Source of the DNA: Plasticicumulans lactativorans
GTDB lineage: Bacteria > Pseudomonadota > Gammaproteobacteria > Competibacterales > Competibacteraceae
Reading direction: 5' to 3'
DNA length: 64,000 nt
NCBI RefSeq assembly: GCF_004341245.1
Contig: NZ_SLWY01000002.1
Location: 186,001-250,000, forward strand
How positions within the stretch are numbered: position 1 is the first letter of the stretch; every line of letters starts with the position of its first letter. Of this stretch, positions 9,278 to 18,364 are shown piece after piece. Below the pieces are notes generated by a model that saw nothing but the letters and a program-made list of their open reading frames with translations, was not told the DNA's origin and ran no database searches. The position numbers and the translations under genes are program-made.

Positions 9278-10615
9278 ATGGGTTCGATCAAGACCTGGTT
9301 CAAGGACAACAAGATCTCGGAGGTGGAGGCGATCGTGCCCGACCTGTCGGGGGTCGCGCGCGGCAAGATCCTGCCGGCCGAAAAGTATTACCAGGAGAAG
9401 GGCATGCGCCTGCCGGAGGGCATCTTCCTGCAGACCATCACCGGCGACTATCCCGACGAATATTACGAGACGATCGTGCAGGCCGACGGCGACATCCTGC
9501 TGCGCCCCGACCTCGACACCATCTGCCTGGTGCCCTGGGCCACCGAACCGACCGCACAGATCATCCACGACGCCTTCTATCACGATGGCCGCATGGTCGA
9601 CCTCGCGCCGCGCTACGTGCTGCAGCGGGTGCTGAAGCTCTACGAGGAAAAGGGCTGGAAGCCGGTGGTGGCGCCGGAACTGGAATTCTTCCTGGTCAAG
9701 CAGAACCACGATGCCGACTATCCGCTGGAGCCACCGATCGGCCGCTCGGGGCGTCCCGAGACCGGCCGGCAGTCCTACAGCATCGATGCCGTCAACGAGT
9801 TCGAGCCGCTGTTCGAGGACGTCTACAACTACTGCGAGGCGCAGGCACTCGGCATCGATACCCTCATCCACGAGGCCGGCGCCGCCCAGCTCGAGATCAA
9901 CCTCCTGCACGGCGACGCGCTCTCGCTCGCCGACCAGGCCTTCCGCTTCAAGCGCACGATGCGCGAGGCGGCGCTGCGCCACAACATCTACGCCACCTTC
10001 ATGGCCAAGCCGATGCAGGGGCAGCCGGGCAGCGCGATGCACATCCACCAGAGCCTGGTGGACGCGCGCAGCGGCCAGAACGTGTTCAGCGACGAGAAGG
10101 GCGACCCGGCGCCGCTCTTCTATAACCACATCGCCGGCCTGCAGAAGTATTTCCCCGCCGCGATGGCGCTGGTCGCGCCGAACGTCAATTCCTACCGCCG
10201 CATCAACCGCTACGACGTCGCGCCGGTCAACGTCGCCTGGGGCTACGACAACCGCACCGCGGCCTTCCGCGTGCCGATGGCGAGCCCGGCCTCGCGGCGC
10301 GTCGAGAACCGCGTGCCCGGCGCCGATGCCAACCCGTATCTGGCGCTCGCCGCGTCGCTCGCCTGCGGCTACCTCGGCATGGTCGAGGGGCTCGAACCCA
10401 CCCAACCCTGCGAAGGCAGCGCGCACGAGGCGCCCACGGCGCTGCCGCTCAGCCTGCTCGAGGCCCTGCGCCTGATGCTCGCCTGCGAACCCCTGAAGCA
10501 GGTGCTCGGCAAGCGCTTCGTCACCAGCTACGCCGCGGTGAAGGAGGCCGAGTACGCCGCGTTCTGGCACGTGATCAGCTCCTGGGAGCGTGAGCACCTG
10601 CTGCTGAACGTCTGA
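9278..10615 (+). CDS. puuA: Gamma-glutamylputrescine synthetase (glutamine synthetase family), copy 1
   Basis: A 445-residue glutamine-synthetase-fold ligase. It has the beta-grasp N-terminus (VEAIVPDLSGVARGKILP) and the catalytic domain with metal/ATP motifs APELEFFLV, AGAAQLEINLLHGD, HIHQSL and NSYRRINRYDVAP. PuuA-type enzymes join glutamate to an amine using ATP, the first step of the gamma-glutamyl polyamine route. ATG 9278 is preferred over earlier in-frame starts because AGGTGGAGG precedes it and family homology begins there. It is followed after 52 bases by the gntR gene. A second copy lies at 14243-15622; the two differ enough that they may prefer different amines (inference). Confidence 0.87.
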   Translation: MGSIKTWFKDNKISEVEAIVPDLSGVARGKILPAEKYYQEKGMRLPEGIFLQTITGDYPDEYYETIVQADGDILLRPDLDTICLVPWATEPTAQIIHDAFYHDGRMVDLAPRYVLQRVLKLYEEKGWKPVVAPELEFFLVKQNHDADYPLEPPIGRSGRPETGRQSYSIDAVNEFEPLFEDVYNYCEAQALGIDTLIHEAGAAQLEINLLHGDALSLADQAFRFKRTMREAALRHNIYATFMAKPMQGQPGSAMHIHQSLVDARSGQNVFSDEKGDPAPLFYNHIAGLQKYFPAAMALVAPNVNSYRRINRYDVAPVNVAWGYDNRTAAFRVPMASPASRRVENRVPGADANPYLALAASLACGYLGMVEGLEPTQPCEGSAHEAPTALPLSLLEALRLMLACEPLKQVLGKRFVTSYAAVKEAEYAAFWHVISSWEREHLLLNV

Positions 10616-10667
10616 AGGCTGCCCCTGCCGCCCCGCCGTCCCTGCCTCCGCCGCCGAGAGTTCCGAC

Positions 10668-11438
10668 ATGTCCGCCATCAAGCTGCCCCCACCCGACCTG
10701 CCCACCGCCGAGCGCGCGCAGGACGATACGCTTCAGGAGTGGGTGTACAAGCAGTTGCGCCACGCGATCATGACCGGCCACTTCGTGCCCGGACACAGCG
10801 TGACCATCCGCGGCGTGGCCGAAATGCTCGGCGTCAGCCTGATGCCGGTGCGCGAGGCCCTGCGGCGCCTGGTGGCCGAGCGGGCGCTCGAACTGCTCGC
10901 CAACCGCCGCGTGACGGTGCCGCGGATGACCCCGGCCAAGCTCGACGAACTCTGCGCGGCGCGCATCGCGCTCGAGACCCTCGCCGCGATCAGGGCGCTG
11001 CCGGCGATCGACGCCGAGCGCCTCGCCGAACTGCGGCGCATCGATGCCGAGGTCGATGTCGCGCTCGCCGCCGGCGACGTGCCCACGTACCTGGAGAAGA
11101 ACCAGGAATTCCACCTCACGCTGTACCGCGCCGGCGATTCGCAGGTGCTGATCCCGCTGATCGAGAGCCTGTGGCTGCAGTTCGGCCCGTTCATGCGCAT
11201 GGTGCTGGGGCGCATCGGCGCCTCCTACGTGCTCGACCGCCACGCCGAGGCGCTCGCCGCCATCGAACGCAAGGATGCGCTGGCGGTGCGCCTCGCGATC
11301 GAGGGGGACATCCGCGACGGCATGGGCTCGATCGGCCAGGAGGAGCTGCTCAACAGCCTGCAGGCCGTGGGGACGGAGCGCCCGCGGCTGGCGCGGCGCA
11401 GCGCGGCGGCGAACGCCGCCGAGCCGCAGGGTTCGTGA
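10668..11438 (+). CDS. GntR-family (FCD domain) transcriptional regulator, likely controlling the polyamine cluster
   Basis: A 256-residue regulator. The winged helix is at about 22-86 (VTIRGVAEMLGVSLMPVREAL is the recognition region), followed by an all-helical FCD ligand domain (about 95-230) with a Glu/His-rich pocket (KNQEFHLTLY, DRHAEALAAI). FCD regulators are usually repressors released by a small metabolite. It is co-oriented with puuA and is the only dedicated one-component regulator in the cluster. It is therefore the best candidate to bind the five intergenic GTGATCAC palindromes; binding is inferred, not shown. The ligand might be putrescine or a gamma-glutamyl intermediate. Confidence 0.85.
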   Translation: MSAIKLPPPDLPTAERAQDDTLQEWVYKQLRHAIMTGHFVPGHSVTIRGVAEMLGVSLMPVREALRRLVAERALELLANRRVTVPRMTPAKLDELCAARIALETLAAIRALPAIDAERLAELRRIDAEVDVALAAGDVPTYLEKNQEFHLTLYRAGDSQVLIPLIESLWLQFGPFMRMVLGRIGASYVLDRHAEALAAIERKDALAVRLAIEGDIRDGMGSIGQEELLNSLQAVGTERPRLARRSAAANAAEPQGS

Positions 11439-11533
11439 CGGCCCACGTCGCGTCGCCGGGTGGCGACGTCCGCGAGGCCCACCGATCAGGCGCTTGGCGC
11501 AGGCCGCCCGGCGGTGTCGGGCTGCAGCGACGG

Positions 11534-11620
11534 GGTGGTTCGCCAGCGGCACCGGTTTTTTTATTCAATATTTTGTTTTTAAAGTATTTTTTATGAATGG
11601 CACGACAACTGTATAAGGGC
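11534..11620. promoter_or_regulatory. AT-rich island between gntR and the EF-hand gene (weak terminator / promoter region)
   Basis: A short GGTG/CACC stem (11534-11553) is followed by seven T (11556-11562), a possible weak terminator for gntR. The next 35 bases are almost pure A/T. TATAAG at 11612-11617 is a possible -10 for the EF-hand gene, but no good -35 sits at the right distance; the A/T run could act as an UP-like or curved element. Confidence 0.35.
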
Positions 11621-11679
11621 TGGGTGCCAGGTCATCGGACCTGCAAGCCAAACCACCTGCAACTGTCGAGGTCGATGCC

Positions 11680-12084
11680 ATGAACACCAAACCGCTGAAC
11701 CTGTCCGTGCTGTTCGCCGCTGCGCTGATGCTGGCCGCCGGGGGGGCGTCCGCCGCCGATGCGCCGGCGAAGGCCGACGTCGCCGCGCCCGCTGCGACGC
11801 ACGCCCCGACGGCGGCCAAGCCGGACGAAGCGCCGAAGCACCCCAAGGCCGATGCGGCCGCGAGCGGCAGCGCCAAGCCGGAGACCGCGCCCGCGACGGC
11901 GGCGAGTTTCGACAGCCTCGACCGTAACCACGACGGCGCGCTGAGTGCCGACGAAGCGGTCGAACTCAAGGGGGCCGAGTTCGCCAGGCGCGATACCAAC
12001 AAGGACGGCAAGCTGAGCCGGGAGGAGTTCACGGCGGCCCTGCCGGCGCTGAAGGCACCGGTCGACACCCCGAAGAAGTCCTGA
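11680..12084 (+). CDS. Small secreted EF-hand calcium-binding protein
   Basis: A 134-residue protein with a signal peptide (residues 1-25, cleavage after GGASA) and an Ala/Pro/Lys-rich linker (26-75). Two consecutive EF-hand loops follow: DRNHDGALSADE (about 81-92) and DTNKDGKLSREE (about 107-118), both with acidic residues at positions 1 and 12 and Gly at 6. It should bind calcium in the periplasm. It precedes a response regulator/kinase pair by 183 bases, separated by a strong hairpin. Similar EF-hand genes next to two-component systems are known as calcium-responsive modules in other proteobacteria; whether that holds here is inference. Confidence 0.85.
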   Translation: MNTKPLNLSVLFAAALMLAAGGASAADAPAKADVAAPAATHAPTAAKPDEAPKHPKADAAASGSAKPETAPATAASFDSLDRNHDGALSADEAVELKGAEFARRDTNKDGKLSREEFTAALPALKAPVDTPKKS

Positions 12085-12101
12085 GCATCGCCTGAGGGCA
12101 C

Positions 12102-12136
12102 GCGGGCCCGGTACCGGTCGACGGTGCCGGGCCCGC
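12102..12136 (+). terminator. Strong hairpin after the EF-hand gene
   Basis: GCGGGCCCGGTACC pairs with GGTGCCGGGCCCGC (14 bp with one G-T pair) around a 7-base loop, 17 bases after the EF-hand stop. There is no T-run, so termination may be partial. Confidence 0.55.
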
Positions 12137-12267
12137 CCGCGTTTGCGCGCGGGCGCCGCCCCGCGATGGCCGACGCTGTGCCGTGCACGTGAGCGCGGCG
12201 GTGGCGATGAGCCTGCGTCATCGCGAGAATCTGATCGCAGCGATGGTGCACGGGAGGAAGCGTGTCG

Positions 12268-12927
12268 ATGCGGATCCTGCTGGTTGAAGACGACCCCCTG
12301 CTCGGCGAGGGGCTCAAGGACGGTTTCACCGATGCCGGCTACACCGCGGAGTGGCTGGGCGACGGCGAGGCGGCGCGCGCGGCCTTCGCCGGCGGCGAGC
12401 ACTTCGACCTGCTGGTGCTCGACCTCGGCCTGCCGCGCCTCGACGGCATCACGCTGCTGCAGACGCTGCGCCGCAACGGTGAGCGCCTGCCGGTGCTGAT
12501 CCTCACCGCGCGCGACGCGCCCGACGAGCGCGTGCGCGGCCTCGATGCCGGCGCCGACGACTACCTGGTCAAGCCCTTCGTGCTCGACGAACTGCTGGCG
12601 CGCGTCCGCGCGCTGCTGCGCCGCGCGCAGGGGCGGGTCGAGAACGTGCTGCGCTGGCGCGACCTCGAGCTCGACCCGGTCGGGCACACGGTCACGCGCG
12701 CCGGTGCGCCGCTCGAACTGACCGCGATGGAATTCCGCGTGCTGCACCTGCTGCTGGCGGCACAGCCGCAGGTGCTGTCGCGCGCGCAGTTCGAGGAGCG
12801 CCTGTACGGCTGGGACGGGGAGGCCGAGAGCAACACCCTCGAGGTCTACCTGTCGCGGCTGCGGCGCAAGCTCGGCCCGACGGCGATCGAGAACATCCGC
12901 GGCCTCGGCTGGCGGCTCGCGCCGTGA
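12268..12927 (+). CDS. OmpR/PhoB-family response regulator (QseB/TctD-like)
   Basis: The receiver domain (1-115) has VEDD, phosphoacceptor Asp52 (LVLDLGLPRLDG) and the Lys in DDYLVKPF. A winged-helix DNA-binding domain ends with NTLEVYLSRLRRKLG. Length is 219 residues from ATG 12268. A GTG six bases earlier (12262) is also in frame, but GGGAGGAAG at 12252-12260 is better spaced for the ATG. The stop overlaps the kinase start (GTGA at 12924-12927), so the pair is translationally coupled. Subfamily: QseB/PmrA/TctD type. Targets unknown; the upstream EF-hand gene is the obvious candidate. Confidence 0.92.
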   Translation: MRILLVEDDPLLGEGLKDGFTDAGYTAEWLGDGEAARAAFAGGEHFDLLVLDLGLPRLDGITLLQTLRRNGERLPVLILTARDAPDERVRGLDAGADDYLVKPFVLDELLARVRALLRRAQGRVENVLRWRDLELDPVGHTVTRAGAPLELTAMEFRVLHLLLAAQPQVLSRAQFEERLYGWDGEAESNTLEVYLSRLRRKLGPTAIENIRGLGWRLAP

Positions 12928-14261
12928 CGCGCGTGCACGCCTGGCCGGCGGCGCTGCGCGGCTCGCTGCTGCTGCGCCTGCTCGCGCTGGTCGGCGCCGG
13001 CGTGCTGCTCGCGTGGCTGCTGGCGGTGGCGACGAGCGCGTGGCAGGCGCGCCACGAGCTCGACGAACTGCTCGACCGCCAGCTCAGCGAGCTCGTCTGC
13101 CGCGCGCTGCCGCTGTTCGATGGCGCGCAGGCCGGCAGCAGCCGCTGTGACGACGACGAACACCACGACGCCGTCGCGCTGTCGCTGTACGACCTCGACG
13201 GCCGCCTGCTGGCGAGCACGCGCCAGCCGCCGCTGCCGTTCCAGCCGGCGGGAAGCGCGGCGCCCGAGCACGTCAGCCTCGACGGCGAGGCGTGGGAGAT
13301 CCGCGTCGCGCAGAACGCGCACCGGCAGCTCGTCGCCGGCCAGCCGCGCGACACCCAGAACTACGTCGCCGCCGAGATCGTCGACGTCATGCACCGGCCG
13401 CTGCTCGCTGCGATCGCCGTGCTGCTGCCGCTGGCCGGCTGGGGGTTGTGGCGCGGACTCGCGCCGCTGCGCCGGCTCGCTGCCGAGCTGCGCACGCGCA
13501 GCCCCGAGCGGCTGGATCCGCTGCGGCTCGACGATCTGCCGAGCGAGCTCGCACCGGCGCAGCTCACGCTGAACCGCCTGTTCGCGCAGCTGAGCGCGAC
13601 GCTCGAACGCGAACGCCGCTTCACCGCTGACGCCGCCCACGAACTGCGCACGCCGCTGGCCGCGCTGAAGCTGCAGATCGAGCTGCTGCGCGGCAGCCCG
13701 CGCGCCGACGTGCGCGAGCGCGCCACGGCGCGCGCCCTCGCCGGACTCGCCCGCGCCGAGCGCCTGGTCGGGCAGTTGCTCGAACTCGCGCGCCTCGATC
13801 GCATGGCGGCGGGGGCGGGGGTGTGCCAGCCGCTCGATGCGCTGGTGCACGCGGCGCTGGCCGAGGCGGCGCTCGTCGCAGCGCCGGCGGTCGAGGCGGC
13901 CGGGGCCGAGGTCTGCCGCGCGCAACCCGCGCTGCTCGGCGTGCTGCTGCGCAACCTGGTCGACAACGCGCACCGCTACGGCGCGACGAGCGTGACGGTG
14001 CGGGTGGCCGGGCGGTGCCTCGCGGTCGAGGACGATGGCCCCGGCGCGCCGCCCGAGGTGCTCGCGCGGCTCGGCGAGCGCTTCTACCGGCCCGCCGGCC
14101 AGGCCGCGCCGGGTGCCGGGCTGGGGCTGTCGATCGTGCGCCGCATCGCCGAGCTGCACGGCGCGACGCTCGCGCTGGCGAACCGGCCCGAAGGCGGGCT
14201 GCGCGTCGAGGTGGTTTTCCCGCCGCCCGCGGCGGTGGACGCTCAGACGGTGCGCAGGTAG
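12924..14261 (+). CDS. Sensor histidine kinase (QseC/TctE-like)
   Basis: A 445-residue inner-membrane kinase. TM1 is about 13-38, the periplasmic sensor 39-156 and TM2 157-178. A HAMP-like linker follows, then the H-box TADAAHELRTPLAALKL (His239), and an HATPase with NLVDNAHRYG, VEDDGPG and GAGLGLSIV. The periplasmic domain carries CDDDEHHD (residues 75-82), a cluster suited to metal or calcium binding. It is partner of the preceding regulator through a 4-base overlap. Its 3' end overlaps the convergent glutamine-synthetase-like gene by 19 bases. Calcium sensing is a hypothesis from the EF-hand neighbour and the acidic cluster. Confidence 0.9.
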   Translation: MTRVHAWPAALRGSLLLRLLALVGAGVLLAWLLAVATSAWQARHELDELLDRQLSELVCRALPLFDGAQAGSSRCDDDEHHDAVALSLYDLDGRLLASTRQPPLPFQPAGSAAPEHVSLDGEAWEIRVAQNAHRQLVAGQPRDTQNYVAAEIVDVMHRPLLAAIAVLLPLAGWGLWRGLAPLRRLAAELRTRSPERLDPLRLDDLPSELAPAQLTLNRLFAQLSATLERERRFTADAAHELRTPLAALKLQIELLRGSPRADVRERATARALAGLARAERLVGQLLELARLDRMAAGAGVCQPLDALVHAALAEAALVAAPAVEAAGAEVCRAQPALLGVLLRNLVDNAHRYGATSVTVRVAGRCLAVEDDGPGAPPEVLARLGERFYRPAGQAAPGAGLGLSIVRRIAELHGATLALANRPEGGLRVEVVFPPPAAVDAQTVRR

Positions 14262-15622
14262 GAGTCGTACTCCAGCGGCGTCACCTGGGTGCCGAAGGTC
14301 GCCAGCTCCTGCCACTTGCAGGCGGCGTAGAGGCGCCGGTAGGCATCGCCGAAGTACTGCGCGACGAAGTCCGACTCCTCGAAGTCGATCAGCGCGTCGG
14401 CGAGGTTGTCGTGCAGCGTCGGCGCATGCTGCTCATGGGCGTTGCCGATCGTCGGGGCGTCGGGCTCGAGCTGGTTGACGATGCCGTGGTAGGCGCCGGC
14501 GAGCAGTGCGGCGAGCGCGAGGTAGGGGTTGGCGTCGGCCCCCGACAGGCGGTGCTCGATGCGCATCGCGTGGCGCTCGCCGGAGGGGATGCGCAGGCTG
14601 GTGCTGCGGTTGTCGTAGCCCCACGACGGGTTGGAGGGGGCATGGCTGCCGCTCTGGAAGCGCCGGTACGAGTTGATGTTGGGGGCGAACAGCGGCATCG
14701 CCTCGCCCATCGTCGCGGCGAGCCCGGCGACCGCGTGGCGCAGCAGCGCCGAGCCCTGCGCGCTGCCGTCGTCGAACACGTTGTGGTCGTGCTCGTCGAT
14801 CAGGCTGAAATGCACGTGCATGCCGTTGCCGGCGAGGTCGCCGTAGGGCTTGGCCATGAAGGTCGCGTTGATGCCCTGCGCCTGTGCCACGCCCTTGATC
14901 ACGCGCTTCAGCAGCATCGCGTGGTCGGCCGCGGCCACCGGGTCGGCGACGTGGCGCAGGTTGATCTCGTACTGGTTCGGCGCCTGCTCGGCGACCGTGG
15001 TGTCGACCGGCAGGTCCTGCAGCGTCGCGGCGCGCGAGATGCCGTCGAAGAAGTCCTCGAACTCGTGCAGTTCGTCGATGCCGTAGACCTGCGTGGTGAA
15101 CTGGCGCCGGCCGGTCATCGGCGACAGCGGCGGCTGCGGGCGGCCGTCGGCGCCGGGCTCGCGGTCGAGCAGGTAGAACTCCAGCTCGATCGCGGTGACC
15201 GGGGTCAGGCCCATCGCCCGGTAGAGGTCCACCATGCGGCCGAGGATGTGGCGCGGGTCGCCGAAGAAGGGCTGGCCGTCGGGCTCGTACATCGACATCA
15301 GCAGCTGCGCGGTGCGCCGCTTGAGCCAGGGCACCTCCTTCAGCGAGCCGGCCACCGGCAGGCACAGCGCGTCGCGGTCCCCGGTCTCGAACACCAGCCC
15401 GCTGTCGAGCACGTCATTGCCCCAGATGTCGAGCGCGAACATCGAGCTCGGCAGGCGGATGCCGCCGTCGGCGACCTTGGCGAGCGCGTTGCGCGGCACC
15501 CACTTGCCGCGGGGCACGCCGTTGGTGTCGGGGATCAGCAGTTCGAACACCTCGATGTCGGGGTGTCGGCTGAGGAAGGCGTGCGCCTCGTCGCGCATCG
15601 CCGCGGCATCGCGGCTCGGCAT
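14243..15622 (-). CDS. Gamma-glutamyl-polyamine synthetase (glutamine synthetase family), copy 2
   Basis: A 459-residue PuuA-type ligase. It has FELLIPDTNGVPRGKWVP at the N-terminus, then IELEFYLLDRE, AEQAPNQYEINLRHV, HVHFSLIDEHD and WGYDNRSTSLRIPSG in the catalytic domain. ATG 15622 has AGGAGAG at the right distance. It lies upstream-to-downstream in the order puuD then this gene on the minus strand, but has its own promoter region with two operator palindromes. Presumably it glutamylates putrescine or another polyamine/monoamine; P. aeruginosa is known to carry several such paralogues with different amine preferences. Which of the two copies is the true PuuA cannot be decided from sequence alone. 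Confidence 0.85.
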   Translation of the reverse strand: MPSRDAAAMRDEAHAFLSRHPDIEVFELLIPDTNGVPRGKWVPRNALAKVADGGIRLPSSMFALDIWGNDVLDSGLVFETGDRDALCLPVAGSLKEVPWLKRRTAQLLMSMYEPDGQPFFGDPRHILGRMVDLYRAMGLTPVTAIELEFYLLDREPGADGRPQPPLSPMTGRRQFTTQVYGIDELHEFEDFFDGISRAATLQDLPVDTTVAEQAPNQYEINLRHVADPVAAADHAMLLKRVIKGVAQAQGINATFMAKPYGDLAGNGMHVHFSLIDEHDHNVFDDGSAQGSALLRHAVAGLAATMGEAMPLFAPNINSYRRFQSGSHAPSNPSWGYDNRSTSLRIPSGERHAMRIEHRLSGADANPYLALAALLAGAYHGIVNQLEPDAPTIGNAHEQHAPTLHDNLADALIDFEESDFVAQYFGDAYRRLYAACKWQELATFGTQVTPLEYDSYLRTV

Positions 15623-15687
15623 GTCCGTCTCTCCTGCACCTGCCGCCGGCCCGGCCGCTGCGCGGCCGGCGGGCGTTTCGGCTCAAC

Positions 15688-15737
15688 GTGATCACATCAT
15701 CGCTTCGATGGTGGTCACGCCGGGAGGCGGGTGTCAA
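15688..15737 (-). promoter_or_regulatory. Promoter and paired operators of the second glutamine-synthetase-like gene
   Basis: Read on the minus strand: TTGACA at 15737-15732, then an imperfect palindrome GTGACCAC (15718-15711), then a perfect GTGATCAC (15695-15688), centre to centre 23 bases. The -10 is unclear (CACCAT at 18-base spacing). The perfect site ends 65 bases before the start codon. The layout mirrors the paired sites before the aldehyde dehydrogenase gene. Confidence 0.5.
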
Positions 15738-15757
15738 ATCGCCGGCAACGCCGCCGC

Positions 15758-16558
15758 TCAGCGGGCGACGGCGTTGCGCTGCGCCCGGCGCACGCGCGCC
15801 GCGTCGCCGAAGGCCGCGAACAGCGCCCGCGACAGCGCATCGGCCTCGAAACGCCACTCCGGATGCCACTGCACGCCGACCGCGAAACCCGTCGCGCCTG
15901 CCACGCGCACGGCCTCGACGAGGCCGTCGGGCGCGACCGCCTCCACCGCGAGGCCGGGCGCGAGGCGTTCGATGCCCTGCCCGTGCAGCGAGTTGACGGT
16001 CCATTCGGCGGCGCCGCCGGCGAGTCCGGCGAGCAGCCCGCCGGGGCTCAGGCGTACCGGATGCACCGGCGCATACTGTTCGGTGCGCGGCGCGGCCTTG
16101 TCCTCGCGGTGGTCGAGCAGGCCGGGCTGCTCGTGCACGTGCTGGTGCAGGCTGCCGCCGAGGGCGACGTTGAGCTCCTGGTAGCCGCGGCACACGCACA
16201 GCAGTGGCACGCCGAGGCGCAGCGCGGCGCGGATCAGTTCGAGGCTCGCGGCGTCGCGGCTCGGGTCGTGCAGCGTGCCCGGGCGGCTCGGCGCGCCGCC
16301 GTAGCGGTGGGGCTCGACGTTCGACGGGCTGCCCGGCAGGAACAGGCCGTCGAGCTGGCCGAGCAGTTCGTCGATGTCCACCACCTCGGCGAGCGCGCGC
16401 AACTCGGCGCCCTCGCCGAACCCCGGGATCAGCAGCGGGGTCGCGCCGGCGCCGTGCGCGACGGCATTGATGTATTTCTCTCCGGCGCCGTGGAAGCTCG
16501 CGGCGCCGATGGTGAGGACGTCGGCCTGGATGCCGATCAGGGGGCGGGAAAGCGACAT
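15758..16558 (-). CDS. puuD: Gamma-glutamyl-gamma-aminobutyrate hydrolase
   Basis: A 266-residue class I glutamine-amidotransferase-like hydrolase of the peptidase C26 type. The nucleophile Cys lies in LLCVCRGYQELNVALGG, and the His/Glu partners are in GVQWHPEW near the C-terminus. It releases GABA and glutamate from gamma-glutamyl-GABA, the last gamma-glutamyl step of the Puu route. I chose ATG 16558 (MSLSRPLIGI), where family similarity starts. The frame extends to a GTG at 16600, but that codon lies inside the operator palindrome. Divergent from the aldehyde dehydrogenase gene across 287 bases. Confidence 0.88.
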   Translation of the reverse strand: MSLSRPLIGIQADVLTIGAASFHGAGEKYINAVAHGAGATPLLIPGFGEGAELRALAEVVDIDELLGQLDGLFLPGSPSNVEPHRYGGAPSRPGTLHDPSRDAASLELIRAALRLGVPLLCVCRGYQELNVALGGSLHQHVHEQPGLLDHREDKAAPRTEQYAPVHPVRLSPGGLLAGLAGGAAEWTVNSLHGQGIERLAPGLAVEAVAPDGLVEAVRVAGATGFAVGVQWHPEWRFEADALSRALFAAFGDAARVRRAQRNAVAR

Positions 16559-16590
16559 CGCTGCAATTTCTCGTCTCATCGGGATGGTTA

Positions 16591-16620
16591 ATGTGATCAC
16601 TTATTGTGGGTGCTCGTCAA
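16591..16620 (-). promoter_or_regulatory. puuD promoter with GTGATCAC operator
   Basis: Minus strand: TTGACG (16620-16615), an 18-base spacer and TCACAT (16596-16591). The palindrome GTGATCAC (16600-16593) begins 14 bases after the -35 box and overlaps the presumed -10. The same -35/14 bases/operator geometry is seen in front of the divergent dehydrogenase gene. Confidence 0.5.
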
Positions 16621-16741
16621 GACGCAGGCCCGCGCTGCGGAGCCGCCAAGGGCTCGGCTGCAACGCCGGGTTTACTGGCATCGTGCCGCATTGAGCGGCA
16701 TCGTGCCCGGCGCCTCTGGCGCTTTCGGTTCCCGATGACGA

Positions 16742-16793
16742 TTGACACCGCAACGCGATTTGTGATCACATCGTCGCCACGATTTGTGATCAC
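16742..16793 (+). promoter_or_regulatory. Aldehyde dehydrogenase promoter with two GTGATCAC operators
   Basis: A consensus TTGACA (16742-16747) is followed after 14 bases by GTGATCAC (16762-16769) and again by GTGATCAC (16786-16793), centres 24 bases apart. Both copies share the longer core GATTTGTGATCACA. A TCACAT hexamer at 18-base spacing (16766-16771) may be the -10. Repression by occlusion is the simplest reading. Confidence 0.55.
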
Positions 16794-16845
16794 ACCGAAC
16801 GACGCGGCAAACGCCGCGCCCCGGCCGCTGCGAGGAGGATGGACG

Positions 16846-18345
<1,500 letters not shown>

Positions 18346-18364
18346 TCCGGCAGGGAGAACGACC

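Noticed and set aside
16600-16600. GTG 16600 as the puuD start
   Set aside because: It overlaps the operator palindrome and would place the promoter inside the gene; the family N-terminus begins at ATG 16558.
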